Positions 33,312 through 41,589 of a stretch of 64,000 nucleotides of DNA are shown one piece after another (within the stretch, counting starts at the first letter, position 1; every line of letters starts with the position of its first letter). A program made the position numbers and the translations under genes. The stretch is from VRUE01 sp963805455 (GTDB lineage: Bacteria > Actinomycetota > Thermoleophilia > Solirubrobacterales > 70-9): positions 1-64,000 of the forward strand of contig CAWDUJ010000002.1 in the NCBI GenBank assembly GCA_963805455.1, in the 5' to 3' direction. A model generated the notes under the pieces. That model was not told the origin of the DNA. It ran no database searches and saw nothing but the letters and a program-made list of their open reading frames with translations.

Positions 33312-33557
33312 TCAGGCGGGAGATCGCTGAAGGACGAATGCCACGGCGTCGCCGACGGTGGTGATGCGGGCAGCGTCCCGCTCGCTGACCTTGATCCCGT
33401 AGCGGTCCTCGAGCTCCATCACGAGCTCGTAGAGGTCGAGCGAGTCGGCGTCGAGGTCCTCCTTGAACCGGGTCGTCTCGGCGATCATCTCGGGGTCGAC
33501 CTCGAGCTCCTCCGCGAGGTGCTCCCGGACGAGTTTCAGAACCTGATCGCGATCCAT
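33312..33557 (-). CDS. acpP: Acyl carrier protein
   Basis: The 81-residue product carries growing acyl chains in fatty-acid synthesis on a 4'-phosphopantetheine arm. The attachment Ser is S39 in DLDADSLDLYELVMELEDRYG-type context, the family DSL motif. The protein is acidic with four predicted helices, as expected. I chose ATG (MDRDQVLKLV) because upstream in-frame residues are not ACP-like. It lies between plsX and rnc, the standard order. A long hairpin fills the gap to plsX and could set its expression apart from the upstream genes. Confidence 0.96.
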   Translation of the reverse strand: MDRDQVLKLVREHLAEELEVDPEMIAETTRFKEDLDADSLDLYELVMELEDRYGIKVSERDAARITTVGDAVAFVLQRSPA

Positions 33558-33570
33558 CGCACAGAGCCTA

Positions 33571-33646
33571 GATGGTTGATTCCGCGATCCGGTGTGACTG
33601 GGGATGCGCGTCATCCAGGGTGGGTCGTATCGCGGAATCAATCATC
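33571..33646 (-). repeat. Large hairpin between plsX and acpP
   Basis: GATGGTTGATTCCGCGAT (33571-33588) pairs with ATCGCGGAATCAATCATC (33629-33646), 18 positions with one G-T pair. A second stem, GGATG/CATCC (33602-33606 with 33612-33616), sits inside the loop. The plsX stop codon is within the right arm. No T run follows on the transcribed side. It might be an attenuator, an RNase processing site or an RNA-stability element controlling how much acpP is made relative to plsX. Confidence 0.75.
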
Positions 33647-34687
33647 TGCGCCATCGAGGTCGGGCAGCCGGGCGGCGGCGAGCGAGCCGCGGCCGGCGCC
33701 GCCCTCCTCCATCAGCGCGGCGGTGCGCCGGACCGCGTCGACCTCGACGCTGCGCCCCGCAAGTCGGATCGCGTTGGCGATGCCGTCGGCGCCGGCGCTG
33801 CCGTGGGCGACCACCGCGATCGAGCGCAGGCCGAGCAGGGTCGCACCGCCGGTCGCGTCGGGGTGAAGACGGCGGCGGACGCCGCCGAGCGCCGGGCGCA
33901 TCAACAGGCCCCCGAGCCCGGTGACCGGGTTCGAGCGGGCGCTGTCGCGGATCGCGCCGGCGACGCTCCGAGCCGTCCCCTCCATCAGCTTCAGGGCGAC
34001 ATTGCCGGTGAAGCCGTCGGTGACGACCACATCGGCCGCGCCCGTGGGGATGTCCCCGCCCTCGACGTTGCCGCGGAAGTCGATCCCATCGGCCTCGGAA
34101 AGCAGGGCGTGGGCCTCGACGACCTCCTCCCTCCCCTTGCCCGACTCCTCGCCGACCGAGAGCAGGCCGACGCGGGGCCGCTCGACATCGAGCACGGCGG
34201 CGCTGAAGGCGGCGCCGAGGAAGGCGAACTGGACCAGGTGCTGGGCGCGGACCTCGACGTTGGCGCCGACGTCGAGGAAGAGGACGGGCCCGCCGGGAAT
34301 CGGAAGCTGGGCGGCGAGGGCAGGCCGCTGGACCCCCTTCAGCCGGCGCAGTCCGAAGGTCGCGGCCGCCATCGCGGCGCCGGTCGAGCCGGCGCTGACC
34401 ATCGCCGCCGAGCGCCCCTCGGAGACGTCGGAGGCCGCCCGCACCACCGAGGCATCGGGCGCCGCACGGACCGCGGGAACCGGGTCCTCCCGGTTGGAGA
34501 TCCACTCCAGGGTCGGGACCACCTCGATCCCGTCGACGCCTTCGAGCCCGAGCTCATCCTCCGGCCCGAACACCCGCAGGCCGATCCCGTCGGCGGCGGC
34601 GCGTCGGGCGCCCTCGGCGAGGACCGCATAGCCCTGCTCGGCCCCGTGGCCGTCGAGGGCGACGGTCACGGAACTCTCGGACGGCAT
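33638..34687 (-). CDS. plsX: Phosphate acyltransferase PlsX
   Basis: The 349-residue product makes acyl-phosphate from acyl-ACP, the substrate that PlsY uses for the first acylation of glycerol-3-phosphate. Motifs include VALDGHGAEQGYAVL (the usual DAMGGD is DGHGAE here), MVSAGSTGAAMAAA, LDVGANVEV and TDGFTGNVALKLMEG. Length is within the normal 330-350. It abuts rpmF and is followed after the hairpin by acpP. The rpmF-plsX-acpP link between ribosome and membrane lipid synthesis is very common. Confidence 0.95.
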   Translation of the reverse strand: MPSESSVTVALDGHGAEQGYAVLAEGARRAAADGIGLRVFGPEDELGLEGVDGIEVVPTLEWISNREDPVPAVRAAPDASVVRAASDVSEGRSAAMVSAGSTGAAMAAATFGLRRLKGVQRPALAAQLPIPGGPVLFLDVGANVEVRAQHLVQFAFLGAAFSAAVLDVERPRVGLLSVGEESGKGREEVVEAHALLSEADGIDFRGNVEGGDIPTGAADVVVTDGFTGNVALKLMEGTARSVAGAIRDSARSNPVTGLGGLLMRPALGGVRRRLHPDATGGATLLGLRSIAVVAHGSAGADGIANAIRLAGRSVEVDAVRRTAALMEEGGAGRGSLAAARLPDLDGADD

Positions 34688-34906
34688 CTACTGCTCGGTG
34701 TCTGGGGCGTCCGTCGGGTGGTCGTGGATGACCGACATGTCGACCACCTCACGCCCCTTGTAGGTGCCGCAGGTCGGGCAGACCCGATGCGGCAGGCGCG
34801 GGCTGTGGCAACGAGGACAGCGGTTGAGCGTCGCTTCGCCGGCCTTGTGGTTGGCGCGCCGCTTGTCGCGGCGGGCGCGGGAGGTTCTCTTCTTCGGGAC
34901 AGCCAT
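34688..34906 (-). CDS. rpmF: 50S ribosomal protein L32
   Basis: The 72-residue product has the L32 N terminus MAVPKKRTSRARRDKRRANHKA and a zinc ribbon CPRC (residues 30-33) / CPTC (residues 43-46), i.e. the zinc-binding form. The last 16 residues form an acidic tail. It abuts plsX (one gene stops where the other begins). Unlike most bacteria, yceD is not directly upstream: a methyltransferase is, and yceD is on the other strand beyond it. Confidence 0.97.
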   Translation of the reverse strand: MAVPKKRTSRARRDKRRANHKAGEATLNRCPRCHSPRLPHRVCPTCGTYKGREVVDMSVIHDHPTDAPDTEQ

Positions 34907-34936
34907 GAGCCGGGGAATGGTAGCGGGGAACCGGGA

Positions 34937-35434
34937 TCAGCCGTAGGTGGCGCGGATCACCGCAAGGCCGTCGCCCTCCCAGACGAGCTCGCCCTCGGAC
35001 CACTCGAGCGCCCGCTCGAGGTCCTTGCCGCCGATCAGGTCGCCGATCACGAGCGAGCGCGAGTGCTCGCGCACCCGCCGGAAGAGATTCTGGCGCTGCT
35101 CGCCGGAGAGCTCGGCGATCGAGAGGACCGAGATCACCAGGTCCCAGGGCCCGTCGGGCAAGGGGTCCTCCATCCGGGCCAGCTGGACGTCGTCGTAGCT
35201 CTGGCGGGCGCGGAAGACCATGTCCGGGCTCGCGTCGAGGCCGACGACCCAGGAGTCGGGGTGGGCCTCGATCAGGCGCCGGGTCGTCTCGCCGGTCCCC
35301 ATCCCGAGCTCGAGGACCCGCTCGGGCGGGAACGGGATCGCCGCCACGGCCTGCTCCTGCAGCTCGTCGTAGCGCGGGACCTTGGCGCGGATGCGCTCCA
35401 GGTACTCGTCCGGTGTCCAGTCGAATTGACCCAT
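34937..35434 (-). CDS. Class I SAM-dependent methyltransferase
   Basis: The 165-residue product has the Rossmann motif VLELGMGTGETTRRLIEAHP (residues 40-59), motif II GLDASPDM and post-motif DLVISVLSIAEL. It has no clear sequence marks of RNA or protein substrate. The N-terminal part, MGQFDWTPDEYLERIRAKVPRY, resembles small cyclopropane or tRNA-type methyltransferases only in general. It starts 18 bp from the divergent yceD gene and runs into rpmF. The substrate is not known. Confidence 0.8.
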   Translation of the reverse strand: MGQFDWTPDEYLERIRAKVPRYDELQEQAVAAIPFPPERVLELGMGTGETTRRLIEAHPDSWVVGLDASPDMVFRARQSYDDVQLARMEDPLPDGPWDLVISVLSIAELSGEQRQNLFRRVREHSRSLVIGDLIGGKDLERALEWSEGELVWEGDGLAVIRATYG

Positions 35435-35452
35435 CTCTTAATCTCGTTGAAG

Positions 35453-35968
35453 GTGCCCCATCGTACGATCATCGACCTCCCGAGCCTCTCGCTCTCGTTC
35501 GGAGACGGGACCCGGCTCGAGTTCCCGCTCGAACTCGAGCCGCTCGAGCTCGGCGGCCAGACCTACACCGCCCCCGAGCCGGTGACGGCCCGCCTCGACG
35601 TCTCGCGGCCGACCAACGCCTACGCCTTCCGCCTCCGCTTCCCGCTGAAGATCGAGGGCCCCTGCATGCGCTGCCTCGAGACGGCGCGGGTCGAGACCGA
35701 GGTCGACGCCCGCGAGGTCGACCAGGAAAACACCGATGACGAGGAGCTCCGCAGCCCCTACGTAGCCGACGGCGTGCTCGACGCCGGCCGCTGGGCGCAC
35801 GACGCCGCGGTCCTGGCGGTCCCCTCCCGGGTCCTCTGCCGGCCCGATTGCGCCGGCCTCTGCCCGGTCTGCGGCGAGTCGCTCAACGACGCCGACCCGG
35901 CCGACCACGAACATGAGAAGGCAACGGACCCACGCTGGGCGGCCCTGAAGGATTTGAAGCTGGAGTGA
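35453..35968 (+). CDS. yceD: DUF177 (YceD) family protein
   Basis: The product is about 171 residues and belongs to the YceD family linked to 23S rRNA accumulation. Its conserved Cys pattern is present: a CMRCLE motif near residue 65 and CRPDCAGLCPVCG near residue 130, followed by an acidic end and DPRWAALKDLK. This is the normal C terminus. The start could be GTG (used here) or a TTG two codons upstream; neither has a strong ribosome binding site. yceD is usually right before rpmF in the same direction, but here it is divergent from a methyltransferase that separates it from rpmF. Confidence 0.85.
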   Translation: MPHRTIIDLPSLSLSFGDGTRLEFPLELEPLELGGQTYTAPEPVTARLDVSRPTNAYAFRLRFPLKIEGPCMRCLETARVETEVDAREVDQENTDDEELRSPYVADGVLDAGRWAHDAAVLAVPSRVLCRPDCAGLCPVCGESLNDADPADHEHEKATDPRWAALKDLKLE

Positions 35969-35972
35969 AGGT

Positions 35973-36030
35973 GGGGCGGCGTCCCCTCGGAACACTCAGC
36001 GCGAAGCGCGTTCAGAGGGGACGCCGCCCC
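35973..36030. terminator. Bidirectional terminator-like hairpin
   Basis: GGGGCGGCGTCCCCTC (35973-35988) pairs perfectly with GAGGGGACGCCGCCCC (36015-36030), a 16-bp GC-rich stem with a 26-base loop. It lies exactly between the convergent stops of yceD (plus) and the SepIVA-like gene (minus). No T run is present on either strand, as is usual for GC-rich actinobacterial terminators. Termination in both directions is the likely role. Confidence 0.75.
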
Positions 36031-36033
36031 CGC

Positions 36034-36516
36034 CTACTGCTGCTGCTCGTCGAGCTCGACGACGGGTTCTTCGTCGCGCCCGGCGAGGCGGTCGCGGCCG
36101 CGCTGCACGGCCGCGAGGAACTTCTGAAGGTTGACCTCGAGGGTGTTGAGGATCTCGTCGGCGTAGTCCTCGGCGCCGAGCCGGATCTCGCGCTCGCGGG
36201 TGCGGGCGTCCTCGACGATCTCATCGGCCGCCCGCTCGGCCTGCTTGGTGACCTCCTCGTCGGAGATCAGCCGCGCCTGCTGCTCACGGGCCTCGCGCAC
36301 GATCCGCTCCGCCTCGCGTTTGGCCTCGGCGAGCATCTCCTGTCGCTCCTTGACGATCCAGCGCGCCTGCTTGATCTCCTCGGGGATCGTCGCGCGCATC
36401 TGGTCGAGGAGGTCATAGATCTCCTCACGATCCACGCGCACCTGATCCGTCAGAGGGACGGGACGGGCGTTGTGGACTACGTCGTCCAGCTTGTCTATGA
36501 GGACCAGAACATCCAT
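36034..36516 (-). CDS. SepIVA/DivIVA-like coiled-coil protein
   Basis: The 160-residue product is highly charged and almost fully helical. An N-terminal segment with VREEIYDLLDQM-like heptads leads into a long coiled coil rich in Glu, Arg and Lys (ERQEMLAEAKREAERIVREAREQ). It ends in an acidic Gln tail. In mycobacteria the gene beside coaD encodes SepIVA, a DivIVA-domain protein for septum and polar envelope growth, and the position here is the same. No transmembrane segment is present. The septal role is inference from homology in context. Confidence 0.7.
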   Translation of the reverse strand: MDVLVLIDKLDDVVHNARPVPLTDQVRVDREEIYDLLDQMRATIPEEIKQARWIVKERQEMLAEAKREAERIVREAREQQARLISDEEVTKQAERAADEIVEDARTREREIRLGAEDYADEILNTLEVNLQKFLAAVQRGRDRLAGRDEEPVVELDEQQQ

Positions 36517-36620
36517 CAGTCGGCCGTAAGCCTACGGGTCGGAGGCAATTTCGGTGAAGAAGCGGTTATTTCCACGGGTTTTTGCAAGCTCTCGCCCATG
36601 CGATGCTTGATGGTGAGAGC

Positions 36621-37124
36621 CTACCTGTCGCCCAGGCGGTCCGCCATCGCGGCGGCAACCGGCGCGGGGACGAGGTCGGAGACGTCACCGCCGAAGGTCG
36701 CCATTTCCTTCACCCCGGTCGAGGAGAGGAAGCTGTAGTGCGGCGAGGCGATCACGTAGATGCTCTCGATCCCGGGGTCGAGCTTGCGGTTGAGCTGGGC
36801 CATCTCGAACTCGTACTCGAAGTCGGAGATCGCCCGCAGCCCCTTGACGATCGCCTGCGCCTCGAGTTCACGCGCGAACTGGACCAGGAGGTTGGAGAAG
36901 ATCCTCACCTCGACGTTCCCGAGCGACGCGGTCGCCTCTTCGAGGAAGTCCCGGCGCTCCTCGGCGGTGAACAGTGTCTTTTCCTTGCGGACCGGGTTGT
37001 TGACGACGCCGACAACGACCCGCTCGAAGACCGCGGAGGTGCGACTGATGATGTCGAGGTGGCCGTTGGTCACCGGGTCGTAGCTCCCCGGGCAGACGAC
37101 CGTTCCGCTCCGGTCGCCGCTCAT
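36621..37124 (-). CDS. coaD: Phosphopantetheine adenylyltransferase
   Basis: The 167-residue product transfers AMP to 4'-phosphopantetheine, the fourth step of coenzyme A synthesis. It is a nucleotidyltransferase with the TxGH-type motif as YDPVTNGHLD (residues 15-24) and the second signature YSFLSSTGVKEMA (residues 130-142), with the ISSTxVR-like nucleotide loop. It overlaps rsmD by 4 nt, as in many bacteria where rsmD-coaD is a pair. Confidence 0.96.
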   Translation of the reverse strand: MSGDRSGTVVCPGSYDPVTNGHLDIISRTSAVFERVVVGVVNNPVRKEKTLFTAEERRDFLEEATASLGNVEVRIFSNLLVQFARELEAQAIVKGLRAISDFEYEFEMAQLNRKLDPGIESIYVIASPHYSFLSSTGVKEMATFGGDVSDLVPAPVAAAMADRLGDR

Positions 37125-37669
37125 TGGCCCTCCGCGGCGTAGAAGGCGACGTCGGCAGCGCCATATCGGCGGCTTCGGACCCGCTCCAGCGAGGTGATCC
37201 GCAGCGGGCTGCCCGCGCCGCTCTCGACGACGACCCGGCCTCCGTCTGCGAGGAGGCGCGGCAAATGGGTGTCGATTTCCTGCCCCACGCGGTCGGCGAG
37301 TCTATAGGGGGCATCGACGAAGATGAGGTCGAAGCGCTCCTCCTCCCCGTGCTCGTCGCGTTGGCCGAGCCAGCGGCGAGCGTCGCCCCGGACCAGCGTC
37401 ACCCGCTCGCCGAGGCCCAGCCGCTCGACGTTTCCGAGCGCCGGGCGGGTGTCGCGGTCGACCAGGACCGCCCGCTCCGCCCCGCGCGAAAGCGCCTCGA
37501 TCGCCAGAGCCCCGGTCCCGCAGTAGAGGTCGAGGACGAGGCTGCCGCCAACCCGGGCGCCGAGGGCCGAGAAGATCGCCTCCCGGACCCGATCCGACGT
37601 CGGCCGGACCTTCCACCCCCGCGGCGCGACCAGGGTCCTCCCTCCCAGCTCTCCGGCAATCACTCTCAT
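37121..37669 (-). CDS. rsmD: 16S rRNA (guanine966-N2)-methyltransferase
   Basis: The 182-residue product starts MRVIAGELGGRTL, the usual RsmD N terminus with PxGxxxRPT (WKVRPTSDRVREAIF) following. The SAM site is LDLYCGTGALAIEALSRGA (residues 42-60). The catalytic motif reads DAPY in place of the common DPPY, at about residue 120. It modifies G966 in the P-site region of 16S rRNA. The in-frame extension upstream is not RsmD-like, so I set the start at this ATG. It overlaps coaD. Confidence 0.93.
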   Translation of the reverse strand: MRVIAGELGGRTLVAPRGWKVRPTSDRVREAIFSALGARVGGSLVLDLYCGTGALAIEALSRGAERAVLVDRDTRPALGNVERLGLGERVTLVRGDARRWLGQRDEHGEEERFDLIFVDAPYRLADRVGQEIDTHLPRLLADGGRVVVESGAGSPLRITSLERVRSRRYGAADVAFYAAEGQ

Positions 37670-37751
37670 AACCTCATCGTCGCGGTTCCTCGCATAAAGC
37701 GTTCGCTTCGCGGAACCGGCGAAGAATCTGACTGCGACGCGGGTACTCAGC

Positions 37752-39884
37752 TCACAGTGGAACCGAGTCTGTCGCCCCAATACCGAACCGGCGGCCGGCG
37801 GCGTCGAGGAGCGGCCCGAGCTCGGGGGCCGCAAGGGAGCCGTGACGGCGCAGCAGCGCCAGGACCTCCTCACGGGCCTCGATCAGGAGCGGCGTCTGCT
37901 CGGGCAGCTCGGCGACGGCGAACCGGGGCAGGCCGTGCTGGCGCGTCCCCAGCACCTCGCCCTCGCCGCGCAGGCTGAGGTCGACCTCGGCGAGCTTGAA
38001 CCCGTCGCGCTCGCCGGCGACGGCGGCGAGACGGCGCCGAGCCAGGCCGCCCGGCTGATCGGCGAACAGCAGGCAGTAGGAGGAGTGCTCGCCGCGGCCG
38101 ACCCGTCCCCGCAGCTGGTGGAGCTGGGAGATCCCGTAGCGCTCGGCGCCCTCGATCACCATCACCGATGCGTTCGGCACATCGATCCCGACCTCGATCA
38201 CGGTCGTGGCGACGAGGACGTCAACCTCGCCCGAGGCGAACGCCTCCATCGCCCGCGCCTTCTCGGCCGAGCGCATCTGGCCGTGGAGGACGCCGAGGTC
38301 GAACTCGCTGAGCTCGGTCCGGGCCAGGCGCTCGGCCTCGACCTCGGCCGCCTTGCCCTGCAATTTCTCGGACTCCGAGACAAGCGGGCAGACGACGAAG
38401 GCCTGGCGGCCCTCGCGCAGCCGCTCGCGGATGAACTCGTAGGCGGCGGGACGGTCGTCCTCCTCGACCAGGCGGGTCTCGACCGGGCGCCGGCCGGCCG
38501 GCAGTTCCCGCAGCGCGGTGGTGTCGAGGTCCCCGTAGGCGGTCAGGGAGAGGGTGCGTGGAATCGGCGTCGCGGTCATGTGGAGGACGTGAGGCGCCAT
38601 CCCCTCGACCCCCTTCGCGTCGAGCGCGCGCCGCTGCTCGACCCCGAACCGGTGCTGCTCGTCGACGACACAGACGCCGAGCCGCGCCAACTCGACGGCG
38701 GGGTCGATCAGGGCGTGTGTCCCGACCGCGATCCCGAGCTCGCCGGTCGCGAGGCGCTCGAGTGCCTCGCGGCGGCGGGGCGCCGGAGTCGCCCCGGTCA
38801 GCAGCGCGAACGGCAACGCCAATTGAGGTGCCAGCAGCCGGTCGAGGGTCGTCGCGTGCTGCTCGGCGAGGGTCTCGGTCGGCGCCATCAGGAGCGCCTG
38901 GAACCCGGATTCGAGCGCCCGCAGCATCGCGTAGAGGGCGACGACCGTCTTGCCCGACCCGACCTCGCCCATCAACAGGCGCTGCATCGGCTCGCCGGAC
39001 TCGAGGTCACCGTCGATCGCGGCAAAAGCGGCCCGCTGGTCGGCGGTCGGGGCGAAGGGCAAAGACCCGACCCAGCGCCCGACCATCTCCCCCGGGCGGC
39101 CGAGGCGGGGCGCCGGGCGCGCCGAACGGCGGGTCCGCTTCCGCGTCGCCAGGATCGCCTGGTAGAGGAAGAGCTCTTCGAAGGCGAGCCGCTCGCGGGC
39201 CGTGTCGACCTCCTCCCCGCCCTCGGGGAAATGCGCGGCGGTGACCGCGTCCCCGACCCCGGCCAGATTCCGCCGCGCCCGCAGCTCGGCCGGCAGCGGC
39301 TCGATCACGTTGCCGGCCAGCTCGATCGCCTGCTCGACCCACTGTCGGATCCGCTGCGCTTTCAGCCGTTCGGTCGCCGGGTGGACCGGGACCAGGCCCT
39401 CCTCGGCACCCGCCTCCTCGGCGAGAAACTCGTGTTCGCCGACCCGCAGCCCGCGTTTGTCGCGAGAGCCGGTCAGCAGCAGGCGGGCGCCGGGGACCAG
39501 CTTCGGCGCAATCCATGGCTGATTGAACCAGGTCGCACGGATTGACCCCGAGTCGTCGCCGACCTTGACCGAGGTGATCGAGAGGCCGCGGCGCCGAAAC
39601 GGGCGGGGGGCATTGCCGAGGACCTCGACCTCGACCGTTCCCTGAGCGCCGGGCTCGAGCTCGGCGACGGGGACGACGGTGCGGTCACGGTGGCTGTGGG
39701 GAAACCGCAGAAGGAGGTCGCCGACGGTCGAGATCCCTGCCTCGCGCGCCGCCTCGACGAGTTTCGGCCCGACCCCCTTGAGCGAGCCGAGCGAAACCTC
39801 GAGCACACCGGGGCGAGGCCAGTGGACAGCGGCCTCCCGCAGCTGAGACGGGGTCAGCTCCGAGGCGCCTGCGAAGGCCCTCAC
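37752..39884 (-). CDS. recG: ATP-dependent DNA helicase RecG
   Basis: The 710-residue product reverses stalled forks and moves Holliday junctions. A wedge/OB-fold domain occupies about residues 1-240 (VEVEVLGNAPRPFRRRG and following). The helicase core has LLMGEVGSGKTVVALYAM (motif I, about residue 290), DEQHRFG (motif II), TATPIPRTLSLT (motif III) and QLRGRVGRGEHSSYC (motif VI). The RecG C-terminal block is present. The start is the GTG encoding MRAFAGASEL, 8 nt after the fakA stop; the longer frame lies inside fakA. Confidence 0.95.
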   Translation of the reverse strand: MRAFAGASELTPSQLREAAVHWPRPGVLEVSLGSLKGVGPKLVEAAREAGISTVGDLLLRFPHSHRDRTVVPVAELEPGAQGTVEVEVLGNAPRPFRRRGLSITSVKVGDDSGSIRATWFNQPWIAPKLVPGARLLLTGSRDKRGLRVGEHEFLAEEAGAEEGLVPVHPATERLKAQRIRQWVEQAIELAGNVIEPLPAELRARRNLAGVGDAVTAAHFPEGGEEVDTARERLAFEELFLYQAILATRKRTRRSARPAPRLGRPGEMVGRWVGSLPFAPTADQRAAFAAIDGDLESGEPMQRLLMGEVGSGKTVVALYAMLRALESGFQALLMAPTETLAEQHATTLDRLLAPQLALPFALLTGATPAPRRREALERLATGELGIAVGTHALIDPAVELARLGVCVVDEQHRFGVEQRRALDAKGVEGMAPHVLHMTATPIPRTLSLTAYGDLDTTALRELPAGRRPVETRLVEEDDRPAAYEFIRERLREGRQAFVVCPLVSESEKLQGKAAEVEAERLARTELSEFDLGVLHGQMRSAEKARAMEAFASGEVDVLVATTVIEVGIDVPNASVMVIEGAERYGISQLHQLRGRVGRGEHSSYCLLFADQPGGLARRRLAAVAGERDGFKLAEVDLSLRGEGEVLGTRQHGLPRFAVAELPEQTPLLIEAREEVLALLRRHGSLAAPELGPLLDAAGRRFGIGATDSVPL

Positions 39885-39891
39885 GCCGCGG

Positions 39892-41523
39892 CTACTGGGC
39901 AGCGAGCTGCCACCACCAGTTCGGCTGCCCGCCCTCGAGGGTCTCGATCTCGAAGCCGTCGGGGACGTGGACACCGATCTCAGACAGCGGAATCGGGGCC
40001 TCGATGCCGGCCAGGACGGTCACCACCTCGGCCCCGCCACCGAGGATCTCGATCGTCTTCGCGAGGGTCGAGCCGGTCCCGCCCCAGGCGACGATTTCCT
40101 CGCCGGCGAACCCGACCGCGTCGCCCTGCCGGAAGCGGCCCTGGGCGTCGTCGCGGGCAGCAGGTGCGATCCCGCCGGTGGTGATCGAGGCGAGCGCGAC
40201 GCCGAGGCGCTCGGCATTGTCGGCCGCGCCCCCCTCGGGGTCGAGCTCGACCAGCGCCAGCAGGCTCGCCAGCTGCGAGATCGCCGGGACCACGGTCGCC
40301 GGCTTCTCCGACATCTCGCAGGCGCTCTCGGCGGCCATGATCACGTTCGAGGAGCTCGGCAGGACGATCACCTCCTCGGCCCCGACCTCGTGGATGCCGG
40401 CGAGGAGCTCAAAGGTCGACGGGTTGAGCGTCTCGCCGCCGGGGACGACGTGGGCGCCGAGCTCGGCGAAGAGCCGCTCGATCCCCTCGCCGGCGGCAAC
40501 CGCGACCGCTCCGCTGCGGCCGACCGCGAGGCGGGCGTCGCGCTGGGCGATCTGCTCGCGCATGTCGGCGACGTCGAGGTTCGTCACCGCGCCGGCCTCC
40601 TCGAAAAGCGCCACCGCCGCCTCGGGATCGTCGGTATGGACGTGGACCTTCATCGTCACCTCGTCGCCGACGACGAGGACCGAGTCCCCGAGGCCCTCGA
40701 GCCGCGGCAGCATCTCCCGGCGCCCGAGACCCGACCGGGAGACGATGAAGTTCGTGCAGTAGCGGAAGCGGCTGTCGACGTGATGGGGACGGCTCAGCCG
40801 CGGCGGCTCGCGATGGGTCACCTCGGGCACCCGCTCGACGTCGCCGCGCAGTCCGGCGACCACCCCGGCGAGGATCAGGACGAGCCCGTAGCCGCCGGCG
40901 TCGACGACGCCGGAGTCCCTCAGCACCTCGAGCTGCTCGGGTGTCCTCTCGACCGCCCGCTGGCCGTCGTCGACAGCCCGCTCGAGGATCTCGGCCAGCA
41001 CCTCGTCCTGCATTTCTTCGCTGACGCCTTTGTCGAGGCGCTGTTTCTCGACCTCGAGCCGTGCCAGCTGGCGCGCGATCGAGTGCGCCATCTCGCGGAA
41101 GACGGTCAGCATCGTTCCCTCCGCCGGGTCGCGGACCGAGTCGTAGGCGGCGTCGGCGGCGCTGGCGAAGGCGGAGGCGACCAGGACCGGGTCGATCAGC
41201 TCTCCGGGCCGGCTGGCGAGCTCCTCGGCGGCACCGCGGACGATCTGGCTGAGGATCACGCCGGAGTTGCCTCGAGCCCCGAGCAGCGCCGCGCGGGCCA
41301 GCGCCTGGACGAGCTCGGTCCGGCCGACCTCGTCGACGTCGAGGCCGTCGAGGTGGTCGAGCTCCTCCATCACCGCACGCATCGTCCGCGCCATATTGTC
41401 GCCGGTGTCGCCATCGGCGACCGGGAAGACGTTGAGGTCGTTGACCTCCTGGCGACGCTCCTCCAGCGATGCATAGGCAGCGGTAACGACGCGCCGGAAG
41501 CGCGCGATCGAGGGATCCGACAT
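39892..41523 (-). CDS. fakA: DAK2-domain fatty-acid kinase-like protein (FakA/YloV)
   Basis: The 543-residue product has an N-terminal DAK2 kinase domain (residues 1-200) with the NDLNVFPVADGDTGDNM motif binding ATP and magnesium and RGNSGVILSQ. A middle domain and C-terminal EDD-like (DegV-type) domain follow (about residues 310-543, with SSNVIMAAE and TVLAGIEAP). FakA phosphorylates fatty acids held by a separate FakB protein. No FakB is next to it. The rpmB-fakA-recG order is kept, but a plus-strand MMPL gene now separates rpmB from fakA. The long frame upstream is a shadow of that gene. Confidence 0.9.
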   Translation of the reverse strand: MSDPSIARFRRVVTAAYASLEERRQEVNDLNVFPVADGDTGDNMARTMRAVMEELDHLDGLDVDEVGRTELVQALARAALLGARGNSGVILSQIVRGAAEELASRPGELIDPVLVASAFASAADAAYDSVRDPAEGTMLTVFREMAHSIARQLARLEVEKQRLDKGVSEEMQDEVLAEILERAVDDGQRAVERTPEQLEVLRDSGVVDAGGYGLVLILAGVVAGLRGDVERVPEVTHREPPRLSRPHHVDSRFRYCTNFIVSRSGLGRREMLPRLEGLGDSVLVVGDEVTMKVHVHTDDPEAAVALFEEAGAVTNLDVADMREQIAQRDARLAVGRSGAVAVAAGEGIERLFAELGAHVVPGGETLNPSTFELLAGIHEVGAEEVIVLPSSSNVIMAAESACEMSEKPATVVPAISQLASLLALVELDPEGGAADNAERLGVALASITTGGIAPAARDDAQGRFRQGDAVGFAGEEIVAWGGTGSTLAKTIEILGGGAEVVTVLAGIEAPIPLSEIGVHVPDGFEIETLEGGQPNWWWQLAAQ

Positions 41524-41589
41524 CGGCAGGGAATCTAGCCGTCGGATGCGACGGGGCCCGCTCCGGGCCGAGATCAGCGTATTGCTAGC

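Noticed and set aside
37683..37718. Short inverted repeat between rsmD and recG
   Set aside because: Only 7 bp (CGGTTCC/GGAACCG) with a 22-base loop; expected by chance in such sequence.
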